Assembly (NCBI RefSeq): GCF_033097365.1
Contig: NZ_AP028461.1
Coordinates: 9,238,001 to 9,302,000 of the forward strand
DNA length: 64,000 bases
Direction: 5' to 3'
Source: Actinoplanes sichuanensis
GTDB taxonomy: Bacteria > Actinomycetota > Actinomycetes > Mycobacteriales > Micromonosporaceae
The notes below the pieces were generated by a model. The model searched no databases. It was given only the letters and a program-made list of their open reading frames with translations, and was not told where the DNA came from. Made by a program: the position numbers and the translations under genes. Every line of letters begins with the position of its first letter. Within the stretch, counting starts at the first letter, position 1. Below, one piece after another: positions 32,476-41,540 of this stretch.

Positions 32476-33573
32476 TCAGCCCGGCCAGTCGCCGCCGTCC
32501 ATGAATCGCTCAATCACCCTGGAGTAAGGGGACAATTCGAGCCCCTGGGCGGCCACCCAGTCATCGGAGTAGTAGGTGTCGGCGTACCGTTCGCCGCCGT
32601 CGCAGATCAACGTCACCACCGATCCGGTACGGCCGGCCGCGCGCATCTCGGCGATCAGCCGGAACGCGCCCCACAGGTTGGTACCTGTCGACCCGCCGAG
32701 CCGCCGGCCCAGTGTGGCCGACCCGGCCCGCATCGCGGCGAGGGACGCGGCGTCCGGCACGTGGATCATGCGGTCCACCACGGACGGCAGGAACGACGGC
32801 TCCACCCGGGGCCGGCCGATCCCTTCGATGCGCGAGCCCCGGCCGGTCACCGTGGTCCAGTCGCCGGCAAGGTAAGCCTGCCAGAACGCCGACCCCTCGG
32901 GATCGACAACGCAGACTCTGGTGTCGAGACGCCGATACCGTGCGTAGCGGCCGATGGTGGCGCTGGTGCCACCGGTGCCGGCACCGACGACGACCCAGGC
33001 CGGGACCGGGTGCCGTTCCAGAGCGAGCTGGCTGTGGATGGATTCGGCGATGTTGTTGTTGCCACGCCAGTCGGTGGCCCGCTCGGCGTACGTGAACTGG
33101 TCCATGAAGTGCCCACCGAGGTCGGCGGCGAGTCGCCGGGCCTCCGGAACCACCTGGGTCGCCTCGCCGACCAGATGACATCGGCCGCCCTGGAACTCGA
33201 TCAGCGAGACCTTCTCCGGCGACGTGGAGGCCGGCATCACGGCGATGAACGGCAGACCGAGCATCCGGGCGAAGTATGCCTCACTGACCGCGGTCGACCC
33301 GGAGGACGCCTCGACGACCGTGGTCTGCGGGCCGATCCAGCCGTTGCACAGCGCGTACAGGAACAGCGATCGGGCCAGCCGATGCTTGAGCGAGCCGGTG
33401 GGGTGCGACGACTCGTCCTTGAGGTAGAGGTCGATGCCCCAGCTGATCGGCAGTGGGTAGGGCAGCAGGTGGGTGTCGGCGGAGCGGTTGGCGTCCGCCT
33501 CGACCAGGGCGATCGCGTCGCGGGCCCAGTCGCGGGCCACGTTGTCCGAGCGGTCGAGCTTGGTGGGTTCCAT
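32476..33573 (-). CDS. PLP-dependent cysteine synthase/desulfhydrase family protein (Cds1-like)
   Basis: 365 residues from the ATG at 33573; a longer in-frame start at 33615 lies inside the upstream Lrp gene. Type II PLP fold: the PLP lysine is in [16 protein letters not shown], the substrate loop in [13 protein letters not shown], and the phosphate loop in [12 protein letters not shown]. The [20 protein letters not shown] stretch resembles mycobacterial Cds1, which degrades L-cysteine to pyruvate, ammonia and H2S. It may instead be a synthase; sequence alone does not settle this. GAGG of the ribosome-binding site overlaps the Lrp stop, so it is coupled to the regulator. Confidence 0.85.
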   Translation of the reverse strand: MEPTKLDRSDNVARDWARDAIALVEADANRSADTHLLPYPLPISWGIDLYLKDESSHPTGSLKHRLARSLFLYALCNGWIGPQTTVVEASSGSTAVSEAYFARMLGLPFIAVMPASTSPEKVSLIEFQGGRCHLVGEATQVVPEARRLAADLGGHFMDQFTYAERATDWRGNNNIAESIHSQLALERHPVPAWVVVGAGTGGTSATIGRYARYRRLDTRVCVVDPEGSAFWQAYLAGDWTTVTGRGSRIEGIGRPRVEPSFLPSVVDRMIHVPDAASLAAMRAGSATLGRRLGGSTGTNLWGAFRLIAEMRAAGRTGSVVTLICDGGERYADTYYSDDWVAAQGLELSPYSRVIERFMDGGDWPG

Positions 33574-33581
33574 CCCCGACC

Positions 33582-34031
33582 TCAGCCCAGACCGGGCTGC
33601 GGGCGGTTCTCCCACTTCGTGGAGAGGGCGATCGCGGTCCGGGTCGAGGCGACACCCGGTGTCCGGTTTATTCGCACGATCAACTGCTCCAGTTCCGCGA
33701 TCGTGCCGACTCGCACGGTGAGCTGATAGGACTCGACGCCGGCCATGAAATAGCAGCTCTCCACCTCGGGCATGGCACGGACCGCGGCGAGGACGTCGTC
33801 GGTGTCGGCGCCGGAGTCCTCGATGATGCCGATGAGCGCGGTGACACCGAGCCCGATCGCCTCGTGATCGATGTCGGCCCGGTAGCCGCGGATGGTTCCG
33901 GCGGTCTCGAGCTTACCCACTCGCTCGTGCACGGCGGGGGCGGAGAGCCCGACCTTGCGGGCGAGTTCGGCGTACGACGAGCGCGCGTTCTCCCGTAGCA
34001 GGTCGATCAGCCGGAGGTCGATGGAGTCCAT
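33582..34031 (-). CDS. Lrp/AsnC-family transcriptional regulator
   Basis: 149 residues. N-terminal [44 protein letters not shown]-terminal RAM ligand-binding domain from about 65 to 145, with [20 protein letters not shown] and the loop [20 protein letters not shown]. It is cotranscribed with the Cds1-like gene and so probably senses cysteine or another amino acid to control it (inference by analogy with Lrp-type cysteine regulators). Cytoplasmic, usually octameric. Confidence 0.92.
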   Translation of the reverse strand: MDSIDLRLIDLLRENARSSYAELARKVGLSAPAVHERVGKLETAGTIRGYRADIDHEAIGLGVTALIGIIEDSGADTDDVLAAVRAMPEVESCYFMAGVESYQLTVRVGTIAELEQLIVRINRTPGVASTRTAIALSTKWENRPQPGLG

Positions 34032-34243
34032 GCTTCAAACCCTAATCGGGTGGCGCTCCCGCCTTCACGCCCGGTAGCGGCGAATGGGCGGCAGGATAAT
34101 GACCACTGTCGCAATCGGGGCTTTTTCCGCATTTCACGGACTTGGTTCAGGGGCGGTGCTCTAATGGCTTTACGTCCCGATCGAGCACGCCGACACTCTC
34201 CGTGACCACCGGCCGCTCCAGAAACCGAACCGAGGAGGGGGTT

Positions 34244-34519
34244 GTGGACACTGGAGATCGTCTGCTGACACCGGGCGAGGTGGCCGCGTTGTTCCGCGTC
34301 GACCCGAAAACGGTCACGCGCTGGGCCGCCGCAGGCCGGATCGGCAGTATCCGTACTCCGGGTGGACACCGCCGATTCCGTGAGTCAGAAGTTCGCGCAT
34401 TGCTTGAAGGCGATGGCGTGATCGAGGAGATGCGCGAGGACGACGCCGCGAACAAACCGCGGAACAACGGTCCTAGCAATCCGGGGACGGGCTTCGGCCC
34501 GCCGAACGGCTTGCGCTAA
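34244..34519 (+). CDS. bldC: BldC-type developmental regulator (MerR-like HTH)
   Basis: 91 residues from a GTG at 34244 preceded by GAGGAGGGGG. The body LLTPGEVAALFRVDPKTVTR, WAAAGRIGSIRTPGGHRRFR, ESEVRALLEG is nearly that of Streptomyces BldC, a small winged-helix protein that binds direct repeats as asymmetric oligomers and holds back the onset of sporulation genes. The extra ~25 residues at the C terminus are charged and disordered. Upstream in-frame codons before the GTG have no Shine-Dalgarno. Stop overlaps with convergent ubiX. Confidence 0.93.
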   Translation: MDTGDRLLTPGEVAALFRVDPKTVTRWAAAGRIGSIRTPGGHRRFRESEVRALLEGDGVIEEMREDDAANKPRNNGPSNPGTGFGPPNGLR

Positions 34520-35139
34520 GCGTTCCTCTCACCCAATTCACCGGTCCATCTGCGGAAAAGCGTGTGTGGTACGCCCAAAGCGTCCAGCACCTTTCCGGCT
34601 ACGAAGTCGATCAGTTGTCGTGCCGTCGCACCGGCCCCGGAGCCGTAAAATCCGGGGCTGGCCGGCAGCACCACGGCACCGGCGTCGTGCAGGCTGATCA
34701 GATGTTCCAGGTGACTGCGGGTGACCGGGGTTTCCCGGGGTACCACCACCGTCCTACGGCGCTCCTTCAGATTCACTTCGGCCGCTCGCTGCAGCAGGTC
34801 CTTCGATAGCCCGACAGCAATACCCGCACATGCCGCAGTGCTGGCCGGAACCACCGCCATCCCGCGCGCCGGATAGGAACCGGAGCTCGGGCCGGCGGCC
34901 AGGTCTCCGGCCGGCCAATAGGCGAGGTCGCCCAGATCGCGGCCGAGCCAGGCGGCCACGTCGTCCTTCCAGTGCGCATCCCGGATCGTCGCTCCGGTCT
35001 CGTCCAGCAGGGTGAGCCGGGCGGCCCGGGAGACGACCAGGTCGACGGACTCGCCGGCGTCCAGCAGGGCGGTCAGAACCGCCTTGGCATAGGGGGTTCC
35101 GGACGCTCCGCTGACGCCGACGATCCATGGTTCACGCAT
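34516..35139 (-). CDS. ubiX: Flavin prenyltransferase UbiX
   Basis: 207 residues. Flavodoxin-like fold with IVGVSGASGTPYAKAVLTAL, the phosphate-binding VVPASTAACAGIAVGLSKDL, the Arg/Glu active-site segment RRTVVVPRETPVTRSHLEHL, and LPASPGFYGSGAGATARQLI. UbiX adds dimethylallyl to FMN to make prenyl-FMN, the cofactor of UbiD decarboxylases. The ubiD gene lies 4 kb away (39166), separated by two sigma/membrane-protein pairs. It serves menaquinone synthesis here (context). Confidence 0.93.
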   Translation of the reverse strand: MREPWIVGVSGASGTPYAKAVLTALLDAGESVDLVVSRAARLTLLDETGATIRDAHWKDDVAAWLGRDLGDLAYWPAGDLAAGPSSGSYPARGMAVVPASTAACAGIAVGLSKDLLQRAAEVNLKERRRTVVVPRETPVTRSHLEHLISLHDAGAVVLPASPGFYGSGAGATARQLIDFVAGKVLDALGVPHTLFRRWTGELGERNA

Positions 35140-35154
35140 GGTTCAAGTGTGCCG

Positions 35155-36195
35155 CTACTCCACTGAGAGCTGCGCCGCGGTCGGGATCGCCTCGCTCAAC
35201 CGGTACCACCCGGCGTCATCGGTGAAGTCGGTGACCACGGTGACCGACTCGTACACCTTGCGGATCTCCTCGATCGGCAGGTCACCGCCGACCGTCAGCA
35301 TGCTGACGTCGTCGTCCAGCACGCGGGTGCAGGACCGTTCGTCGCACGGGTTCGGCGGCATCTGCTCTCGTGTCGCACGCGACGGATACAGACCGACCAC
35401 GAGTTGATCGTGGAACTTCCGGTCACCGCTGCCGTTCCGGTTGAACATCCGTCCCGGGTTCGTCAGGAGCTCCCGCTGGGAGTCGGCCGGCGCGAACATG
35501 ATGTTCGTCATCGACTTCAGGAACGGCGTGACCTCGCCGGGAGTGCTCCACGTCTCCATCAGCCGGTAGCCCGTCGGGACGTAGCCCACCCGCAGGGCGA
35601 TCCGTGGTTCCGCGCCACCGCCCAGGACCAGGCCGGCGGCGATCCGGTAGGCGTCCGCCTTACTCGTCGTGTTCTCGCCGGTCGCCAGCTCGGCATACGC
35701 CCCGTCGGCATATTCCCAGGTCAGGATCGTCCGGAAGGACACCGTGCGGTAGAAGGCGGTGCGCCCGGCAACCGGTTCGGCGGCGGTGAGGCCGGTCAGC
35801 GGATGCTCCGGCGCGACACCGGGCCGGTACACGGTGAGCGATCCGACCCCCGGCTTCGCCCCACCCGCCGCCCTCTCGACGCTCGCCACCACGGCGCCGA
35901 CGTCGAGGATGAACGGGTCCTCCACCACGTACCCGTCGACCGTGTATCCGCGGAACGTGTACGTCGTGACCGGCGCGGGCGTGGGCGCGGCCGGGACCGG
36001 CGGGGGTCCGTCGGCGCGGGTGACGACCTGCGGCACCCCGATCGCGGCGGCCACCGCCACCGCGGCCGCGACCGCCCACCCGCCGTTCCTCCGGCGACGC
36101 CGCCGACGGCCGGCCTCAACCACCTGCTCGACGCTGTAGCGGGCCGCCGGCGGGTTCGCCTTGGCCTCACGCAACAGTTCAGACAGCTGTTCCAT
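35155..36195 (-). CDS. Sigma-factor-linked membrane protein (pair A; probable anti-sigma partner)
   Basis: 346 residues from the ATG at 36195, overlapping the sigma factor by 17 bases. A short cytoplasmic region (EQLSELLREAKAN, VEQVVEAGRRRRRRR) precedes one transmembrane helix (WAVAAAVAVAAAIGVPQVV) and a ~270-residue extracellular part with a CDERSC Cys pair near its end. There is no zinc-binding anti-sigma motif. The position overlapping a SigE-family gene and the membrane topology suggest it restrains the sigma factor and reads an external signal (inference). Homologous to the gene at 36723, mainly in the N-terminal third. Confidence 0.75.
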   Translation of the reverse strand: MEQLSELLREAKANPPAARYSVEQVVEAGRRRRRRRNGGWAVAAAVAVAAAIGVPQVVTRADGPPPVPAAPTPAPVTTYTFRGYTVDGYVVEDPFILDVGAVVASVERAAGGAKPGVGSLTVYRPGVAPEHPLTGLTAAEPVAGRTAFYRTVSFRTILTWEYADGAYAELATGENTTSKADAYRIAAGLVLGGGAEPRIALRVGYVPTGYRLMETWSTPGEVTPFLKSMTNIMFAPADSQRELLTNPGRMFNRNGSGDRKFHDQLVVGLYPSRATREQMPPNPCDERSCTRVLDDDVSMLTVGGDLPIEEIRKVYESVTVVTDFTDDAGWYRLSEAIPTAAQLSVE

Positions 36196-36691
36196 GACCG
36201 GCCTCCATCTCGGTGCCGAGAATCTGGCGGAGCGCGTCGAGGCCACGCGCGGTGTACACCTTCACGGTTCCCTGCGGGCACTTCAGGGCCGCGGCGGTCT
36301 CCTGCACGCTGAGCCCCTCCAGGAAGCGCAGCACCAGCACCGCCCGCTGCCGGGCCGGCAGACCGTCGAGGGCCTGCCGAACCCGGAGCCGCTCGTCGAC
36401 CGCCCCCGTGGCGTCGTCGGGCAGCGCGGAATCGGGCATCGAATGGCTGCGCGACTGCTCCCGCCGCCACCACGGGCGGCGGGTCTCGTCGATCGCGGCC
36501 CGCACCACCGCGGACCGGGCATACGCCGCCGGGTTGTCCACCCGATTCCACTTCACGTAAAGCCTGCTGAGAGCGGCCAGCACCGCATCCTCGGCCACCT
36601 GCCAGTCACCGCACGTGAGATACGCCAGCCCGCGCAACGGTTCGGTGCGCGCGGCGACGAACTCCCGGAACTCGGCTTCTCGATCGCTCAC
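36179..36691 (-). CDS. SigE-family RNA polymerase sigma factor (pair A)
   Basis: 170 residues. ECF-type two-domain sigma: region 2 (EFREFVAARTEPLRGLAYLT, EDAVLAALSRLYVKW, YARSAVVRAAIDETRR) and region 4 (ALDGLPARQRAVLVLRFLEG, SVQETAAALKCPQGTVKVYT). The SxG/SigE subfamily is abundant in actinomycetes. It differs from the copy at 37729 at only about 18 of 170 positions, whereas their membrane partners have diverged strongly. The partner gene is translated from an overlapping start. Confidence 0.93.
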   Translation of the reverse strand: MSDREAEFREFVAARTEPLRGLAYLTCGDWQVAEDAVLAALSRLYVKWNRVDNPAAYARSAVVRAAIDETRRPWWRREQSRSHSMPDSALPDDATGAVDERLRVRQALDGLPARQRAVLVLRFLEGLSVQETAAALKCPQGTVKVYTARGLDALRQILGTEMEAGHGTAV

Positions 36692-36722
36692 GCGGTTTAG
36701 ACGGTGCGATCATCGTGCCGGG

Positions 36723-37745
36723 TTACATGCGATATCGCGCCGGAACCGCCTCCTCGACCGGAATCCACGTCGCGTGGTCCTCCGGCGCGGACAGGACCAC
36801 GGAGTCGAGCACTTTCTGGGCCTCGGCTTCGGAGATGCTGCCGCTGACGTCGAGCTGGTAGCGGCCACCGGGCAGAACAAGCCGGGCCCGGCACGCGTCG
36901 TGAGCGCAGTCCGGGATGTCGCCCGGCACCGGCACCTGACTCATGATCAGCTGTAGGTCGCCCTTGGTCAGGCCGATGTCGGCGAAGGGCAGCCGGCCGG
37001 GGCCGGTGAGTTGCCGAGCCACGTCGTCGGTCGGCAGGAAGTGCGCGAGTGAGAACTTCTCGTCCTGGCTGACACTGAAGAGCCGGAACCCGGCCGGCAC
37101 ATAGCCGACCTTGAAGGCGACCGTCACCGGTGTCTCCGAGCCGAGCCGGAACCCTTCGGCCACCTCGCGCAGCACATCTTGGGTCGTTTCCAGGTCAGCG
37201 GTCAGGACGGCCGAGGCGCCGTCCGCATACTCCCAGATCAAACCCGCCTTCGGGCCGGGAGCGGTGAAGGTGGACGCCGGCCGGCCGCGGATCGGGTCGG
37301 CCGCGGTTCGCGCACCGATTCCCATCCGGGCGATCGGGTCGACACCGGGCTCGAACACGCGCAGATCGCCGCCTCCGTGCAACCCTTTGATCGGCATCAC
37401 ACTGGCGAACGTGTAACCGAGACTGAAGATCGTCGGTGTTCCGACCCGGTACTTCTTCACCTGGTATCCGGTGAACCGGGCCGCCGACGGGATCTGGTCT
37501 CCACGGCTCGGGGCGGGTGCTGGAGTGGTCGCCGCCGGTGGTGGCGGGGTCGGTTCCGGGTGCCGACCGGCAAGCTGCGGCACACCGATCGCGGCGGCCA
37601 CCGCGACCACCGCCGCGAGCGCCCAGCCGGAGTTACGGCGGCGCTCCCGCCGCCGGCCGGCCGCCAGCACGTCGTCGACGGTGTGCCGGAGCGGCGGCGC
37701 GTCCGTCCGGATCTGCTCCTGCATCAACTCAGACAGCGGCTTCAT
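36723..37745 (-). CDS. Sigma-factor-linked membrane protein (pair B; probable anti-sigma partner)
   Basis: 340 residues, overlapping its sigma gene by 17 bases exactly as in pair A. N-terminal cytoplasmic part PLSELMQEQIRTDAPPLRHT, VDDVLAAGRRRERRR, membrane helix WALAAVVAVAAAIGVPQLAG, Pro/Ala linker, and an extracellular region. Conserved with pair A up to and just beyond the membrane helix and in short outer motifs (WEYADGA, FKVGYVPAGFRL, CAHDACRARL), otherwise divergent. No zinc motif. A sensor-type anti-sigma role is inferred. Confidence 0.75.
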   Translation of the reverse strand: MKPLSELMQEQIRTDAPPLRHTVDDVLAAGRRRERRRNSGWALAAVVAVAAAIGVPQLAGRHPEPTPPPPAATTPAPAPSRGDQIPSAARFTGYQVKKYRVGTPTIFSLGYTFASVMPIKGLHGGGDLRVFEPGVDPIARMGIGARTAADPIRGRPASTFTAPGPKAGLIWEYADGASAVLTADLETTQDVLREVAEGFRLGSETPVTVAFKVGYVPAGFRLFSVSQDEKFSLAHFLPTDDVARQLTGPGRLPFADIGLTKGDLQLIMSQVPVPGDIPDCAHDACRARLVLPGGRYQLDVSGSISEAEAQKVLDSVVLSAPEDHATWIPVEEAVPARYRM

Positions 37746-38241
37746 GACGGGCCTCCAGCTCGTGGCCGAGAATCTGGCGGAGCGCGTCGAGGCCGCGCGA
37801 GGTGTAGACCTTCACGGTGCCTTCCGGGCACTTCAGGGCCGCGGCGGTCTGCTGCACGCTGAGCCCCTCCAGGAAGCGCAACACCAGCACCGCCCGCTGC
37901 CGGGCCGGTAGGCCGTCGAGGGCCTGTCGCAGCCGCAGCCGCTCGTCGACCGCACCGGTGGCGTCGTCGGGCAACGCCGAATCGGGCATGGCGTGACTGC
38001 GGGCCTGCTCACGCCGCCACCAGGGGCGGCGGGTCTCGTCGATGGCGGCGCGCACCACCGCGGTCCGGGCGTACGCCTCGGGGTTGTCCACCCGGTTCCA
38101 CTTCACGTACAGCTTGGCCAGGGCGGACAGCACCGCGTCCTCGGCCACCTGCCAGTCGCCGCAGGTCAGATAGGCGAGCCCCCGTAACGGCTCCATCCGC
38201 GCGGCGACGAACTCGCGGAATCCGGCCTCTCTATCGCTCAC
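37729..38241 (-). CDS. SigE-family RNA polymerase sigma factor (pair B)
   Basis: 170 residues, about 89% identical to the sigma factor at 36179 by direct reading. Region 2 and region 4 are complete (SVQQTAAALKCPEGTVKVYT as the -35-recognition HTH). The changes are conservative and avoid the promoter-recognition helix, so both may read the same promoters. Two-gene unit length and the 31-base spacer after each unit are the same (period 1550 bp), pointing to tandem duplication. Confidence 0.93.
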   Translation of the reverse strand: MSDREAGFREFVAARMEPLRGLAYLTCGDWQVAEDAVLSALAKLYVKWNRVDNPEAYARTAVVRAAIDETRRPWWRREQARSHAMPDSALPDDATGAVDERLRLRQALDGLPARQRAVLVLRFLEGLSVQQTAAALKCPEGTVKVYTSRGLDALRQILGHELEARHEAAV

Positions 38242-38272
38242 GCCGATAAGACGGAAGCCCGGTCCGACCCGG

Positions 38273-39169
38273 TTACACCAGGTACAGATCGATCAGGGCG
38301 AACACGAACAGGGCGATGGCGATGAACCCGTTCGCGGTGAAGAACGCCCGGTTGACCTTGGAGAGATCGTTCTCGGTCACCACGACGTGCTGGTAGACCA
38401 GGCCGGCCCCGGTGACCAGCAGGCCCACCCACCAGGACCAGGTGAAACCGGCCAGCTGACCGAACCAGACGAACAGCGCGAAGCACAGCACGTGGGTGAC
38501 CGTGGAGATGTGCAGCGCGGTCCGCACCCCGAACCGGGCCGGGGTGGAGTGCACCCCGATCTTCCGGTCCACCTCGACGTCCTGGCAGGCGTAGATGATG
38601 TCGAAGCCACCGATCCACAGGCCCACCGCGACGCCGAGCACCCAGGCCGGCCCGGAGCCGGCGAAGGTGCCGGTGATCGCCAGCCAGGCGCCGACCGGGG
38701 CGACCGCCTGAGCCAGCGCGAGCACGTAGTGCGGGAAGTTCGTGAACCGCTTCGCGTACGGATAGACGACCAGCGGGATCACCGCGAGCGGGGACAGGAC
38801 CAGGCAGAGCGGGTTGAGCAGGCCGGCCGCGACGACCAGGATCACCAGCGAGACGATCGCGCCGGTCCAGGCGGTACGGACGCTGACCGCGCCGGTGACC
38901 AGCTCCCGGTTCTGCGTCCGCGGGTTCAGGGCGTCGATCTTGCGGTCGAGGATCCGGTTGGCCGCCATGGCGAAGGTACGCCCGGCGACCATCGCGATCG
39001 TGACGAGCACCAGATCGAGCCAGTGCGCACCGACCGTGTCGCCGCTTTTCAGCACGGCGACCAGCGACGACAGGTAGGCGAACGGCAGCGCGAAGATCGA
39101 GTGTTCGATCATCACCAGCCGCAGGAACGATTTGATCTTGCCCGGTTGCGGCGAAGCCACAGCTGTCAC
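38273..39169 (-). CDS. mqnP: UbiA-family prenyltransferase (menaquinone pathway, MqnP-type)
   Basis: 298 residues from a GTG at 39169 that overlaps the ubiD stop (GTGA). About eight membrane helices with the two UbiA Asp motifs: AMAANRILDRKIDALNPRT (NxxxDxxxD) and IYACQDVEVDRKIGVHSTP (DxxxD). It attaches a polyprenyl chain to the naphthoate/benzoate precursor in the membrane. The link with ubiD, ubiX, mqnA and mqnE in the window favours the futalosine-pathway MqnP over a 4-hydroxybenzoate enzyme for ubiquinone, which actinomycetes lack. Confidence 0.9.
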   Translation of the reverse strand: MTAVASPQPGKIKSFLRLVMIEHSIFALPFAYLSSLVAVLKSGDTVGAHWLDLVLVTIAMVAGRTFAMAANRILDRKIDALNPRTQNRELVTGAVSVRTAWTGAIVSLVILVVAAGLLNPLCLVLSPLAVIPLVVYPYAKRFTNFPHYVLALAQAVAPVGAWLAITGTFAGSGPAWVLGVAVGLWIGGFDIIYACQDVEVDRKIGVHSTPARFGVRTALHISTVTHVLCFALFVWFGQLAGFTWSWWVGLLVTGAGLVYQHVVVTENDLSKVNRAFFTANGFIAIALFVFALIDLYLV

Positions 39170-40626
39170 AGCCCGTATTCCTTCCACCGCTTGTCGACCA
39201 GACCGACCACCTCGGGGGACATGGTCATCTCCTCCGGCCAACCCCGGGAGTAGCCCTCGGACGGCAGCTTACGGGTGGCGTCGACACCCGCCTTCCCGCC
39301 CCAGAACTGCTGGTAGGACGAGTGGTCCAGGTGGTCCACCGGCCCCTCGGTGAGCAGCAGGTCGCGACCGTAGTCGACGTTGCCGAAGGCCCGGAACGCG
39401 ACCTCGTTGTAGTCGTGCACGTCGACGTCCTCGTCGACCACCACGATCAGCTTGACCAGGGACAGCAGGTGGGCGCCCCAGATCGCGCTCATCACCTTCT
39501 GCGCGTGCTTGGGGTAGCGCTTGCGGATCGACACGATCAGGCAGTTGTGGAAGACACCCGAGGCCGGCATGTCGTAGTCGACGATGTCCGGGATCAGGAT
39601 CTTCGCCAGCGGCAGGAAGATCCGCTCGGTGGCCTTGCCGAGACCGTGGTCCTCCTGCGGCGGCTTCGACGTGACGATCGACTGGTAGATCGGCTTCTTC
39701 CGCATGGTCATGCACTCGATGTGCAGCACCGGGAACGGCTCGACCGGCGTGTAGTAGCCGGTGTGGTCGCCGAACGGGCCCTCCGGCAGGCGCTCGCCGG
39801 GCTCCAGATAGCCCTCCAGGACGATCTGCGCCTCGGCCGGGACCTGCAGCGGGACGGTCACGCAGTCGACCATCTCGATCCGCTCGCCCTTGAGGAAACC
39901 GGCGAACAGGTACTCGTCGATGTCGGCCGGCAGGGGGGCGCTCGCCGCGTACGACACCACGGGATCGCAACCGATCGCGACGGCGACCGGAAGGCGCTCG
40001 CCGCGTCGCTCGGCCACCGCGTGATGCGCGGTCGAGTCCTTGTGGATCTGCCAGTGCATACCGAGCGTGTTCTTCGAGTGCTGCTGAAGCCGGTAGAGGC
40101 CGAGGTTGCGCTTACCGGTCTCCGGGTGCTTGGTGTGGGTCAGCCCGAAATTGTGGAAGATGCCGCCGTCGTCCGGCCAGACCTGCAGGCCGGGGAGCAG
40201 ACCCAGGTCGACCTCGTCGCCCTTGAGCACGACCTCCTGGCAGGGGGCGCTCTTCACCTTCTTCGGCGGGACCGACTTGAGCTGCAGCACCTTGGCGATG
40301 CCCTCGCGGATCCCGGACCAGCCCACCGGCAGCTCCGGTTTGGCCAGCGCGCCGATCCGCTCGCCGACCTCGTCGAGCCGGTCCACGCCGAGGGCCATGG
40401 CCATCCGCTTCTCGGTGCCGAACAGGTTGATCACCAGCGGCATGTCGCCCCGGGTCGGGCGCTCGAAGAGCAGTGCCGGGCCACCGGCCCGCACGGTCCG
40501 CGTGACGATCTCGCTGATCTCCAGCGTCGGATCCACCGGCACGGTGACTCGTCGCAGCTCACCGGCGGCCTCCAGGGCGGCGATGAAGCTCTGCAGATCG
40601 GCATAGGGGAATCCACGCGGCGCCAT
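39166..40626 (-). CDS. ubiD: UbiD-family prenyl-FMN-dependent decarboxylase (menaquinone synthesis)
   Basis: 486 residues, normal UbiD length. Visible are FPYADLQSFIAALEAAGELR, INLFGTEKRMAMALGV, and the catalytic/prenyl-FMN region PEGPFGDHTGYYTPVEPFPV with HIECMTMRKKPIYQSIVTSK. The ending FWGGKAGVDATRKLPSEGYS is typical of the UbiD/MenB-decarboxylase clade. It removes the ring carboxyl group in late futalosine-route synthesis, using the cofactor made by UbiX (34516). Cotranscribed with mqnP, whose GTG overlaps its stop. Confidence 0.93.
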   Translation of the reverse strand: MAPRGFPYADLQSFIAALEAAGELRRVTVPVDPTLEISEIVTRTVRAGGPALLFERPTRGDMPLVINLFGTEKRMAMALGVDRLDEVGERIGALAKPELPVGWSGIREGIAKVLQLKSVPPKKVKSAPCQEVVLKGDEVDLGLLPGLQVWPDDGGIFHNFGLTHTKHPETGKRNLGLYRLQQHSKNTLGMHWQIHKDSTAHHAVAERRGERLPVAVAIGCDPVVSYAASAPLPADIDEYLFAGFLKGERIEMVDCVTVPLQVPAEAQIVLEGYLEPGERLPEGPFGDHTGYYTPVEPFPVLHIECMTMRKKPIYQSIVTSKPPQEDHGLGKATERIFLPLAKILIPDIVDYDMPASGVFHNCLIVSIRKRYPKHAQKVMSAIWGAHLLSLVKLIVVVDEDVDVHDYNEVAFRAFGNVDYGRDLLLTEGPVDHLDHSSYQQFWGGKAGVDATRKLPSEGYSRGWPEEMTMSPEVVGLVDKRWKEYGL

Positions 40627-40685
40627 GCCCCCAGTCTGGCACCAGGTTCCGTCACTGGAGATCCGGGACTCCCGTTGGGGCTTTC

Positions 40686-41540
40686 ATGAGGCTGTGGAAC
40701 GTGACCCGATGGTGTCTGCTGACCAGTCTGGCCGCGGCTCTCGCGGTCGCCGCCCCGGCGACCTCCGCGCCCGGGGCACGTCTACCCGGGTGCGGAGCGC
40801 CCGGCCCGGCCTCGACCAGCCCACCGACCGGCCCGGCCACCGTGGACAGCCCCCGCGCGTGTCGGGCCGGCGGTCCGGCCCTGGAATCCGACAAGATCGC
40901 CTTCACGCCGAGCGGCTACCACCACCTCGGTGCCGGGACCCGCGGTGAGTGGGGCGGGGTGTCCGGCCGCTTCTCGGTGGTGGACGGTTCGGTACGCCCA
41001 CAGACCTACGACTTCGTGGTGGGCCGGTTCATGGCCAAACGCGACCTGGGTGGCGGACGGATCGCCTGGCTGGAGGCGGGCTGGTCGGAGACCGGCTGGG
41101 CCTCTCCGGGTCGCCAGCACATCTACACCTTCGACACGAACACCAATCGCTGGCAGTTCTACGACCAGTACGCGGTCCGCCCCGGTGACCAGGTGTGGCT
41201 GGACATCAGCACCGACCGGAACGGGATCTGGCGCGCCTGGCTGTGGTGGAACAACAGGTGGAACCTGCTCACCCAGCAGCAGCTGCCGCTGGGCCCGGTC
41301 GCCCGGATCGAGCAGTACGTGGAGGTGCACGTCGACCCGTCCCGGCAGGCCAAGCTCGACCTGCCGAAGGTGGCCGTGGACAACGTGCGACTGCGGCCGG
41401 TCGGTGGTGGGCCGGCCCGGTACTGGCGTGAGGACGTCGCGACCGAGACCGCGGCGCCCTCACGGGGTGGGTTCTGCCTGGACTGGAAGACCCGCTACGA
41501 CACCTGGACCGCCGGCGACTGCCCGGATGACGACGATTAG
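40686..41540 (+). CDS. Secreted protein of unknown function
   Basis: 284 residues. Signal peptide RWCLLTSLAAALAVAAPATS with cleavage after TSA. The mature protein starts with a Cys/Pro-rich stretch (RLPGCGAPGPA, SPRACRAGG) and continues as a beta-rich domain with many aromatics: SGRFSVVDGSVRPQTYDFVV, WLEAGWSETGW, QHIYTFDTNTNRWQFYDQYA, WLDISTDRNGIWRAWLWWNN. The pattern resembles a lectin-like or jelly-roll fold, but no family is recognised and no catalytic set is seen. It ends GFCLDWKTRYDTW and a DDDD tail. It interrupts the respiratory gene block, facing ccsB with overlapping stops. Confidence 0.75.
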   Translation: MRLWNVTRWCLLTSLAAALAVAAPATSAPGARLPGCGAPGPASTSPPTGPATVDSPRACRAGGPALESDKIAFTPSGYHHLGAGTRGEWGGVSGRFSVVDGSVRPQTYDFVVGRFMAKRDLGGGRIAWLEAGWSETGWASPGRQHIYTFDTNTNRWQFYDQYAVRPGDQVWLDISTDRNGIWRAWLWWNNRWNLLTQQQLPLGPVARIEQYVEVHVDPSRQAKLDLPKVAVDNVRLRPVGGGPARYWREDVATETAAPSRGGFCLDWKTRYDTWTAGDCPDDDD

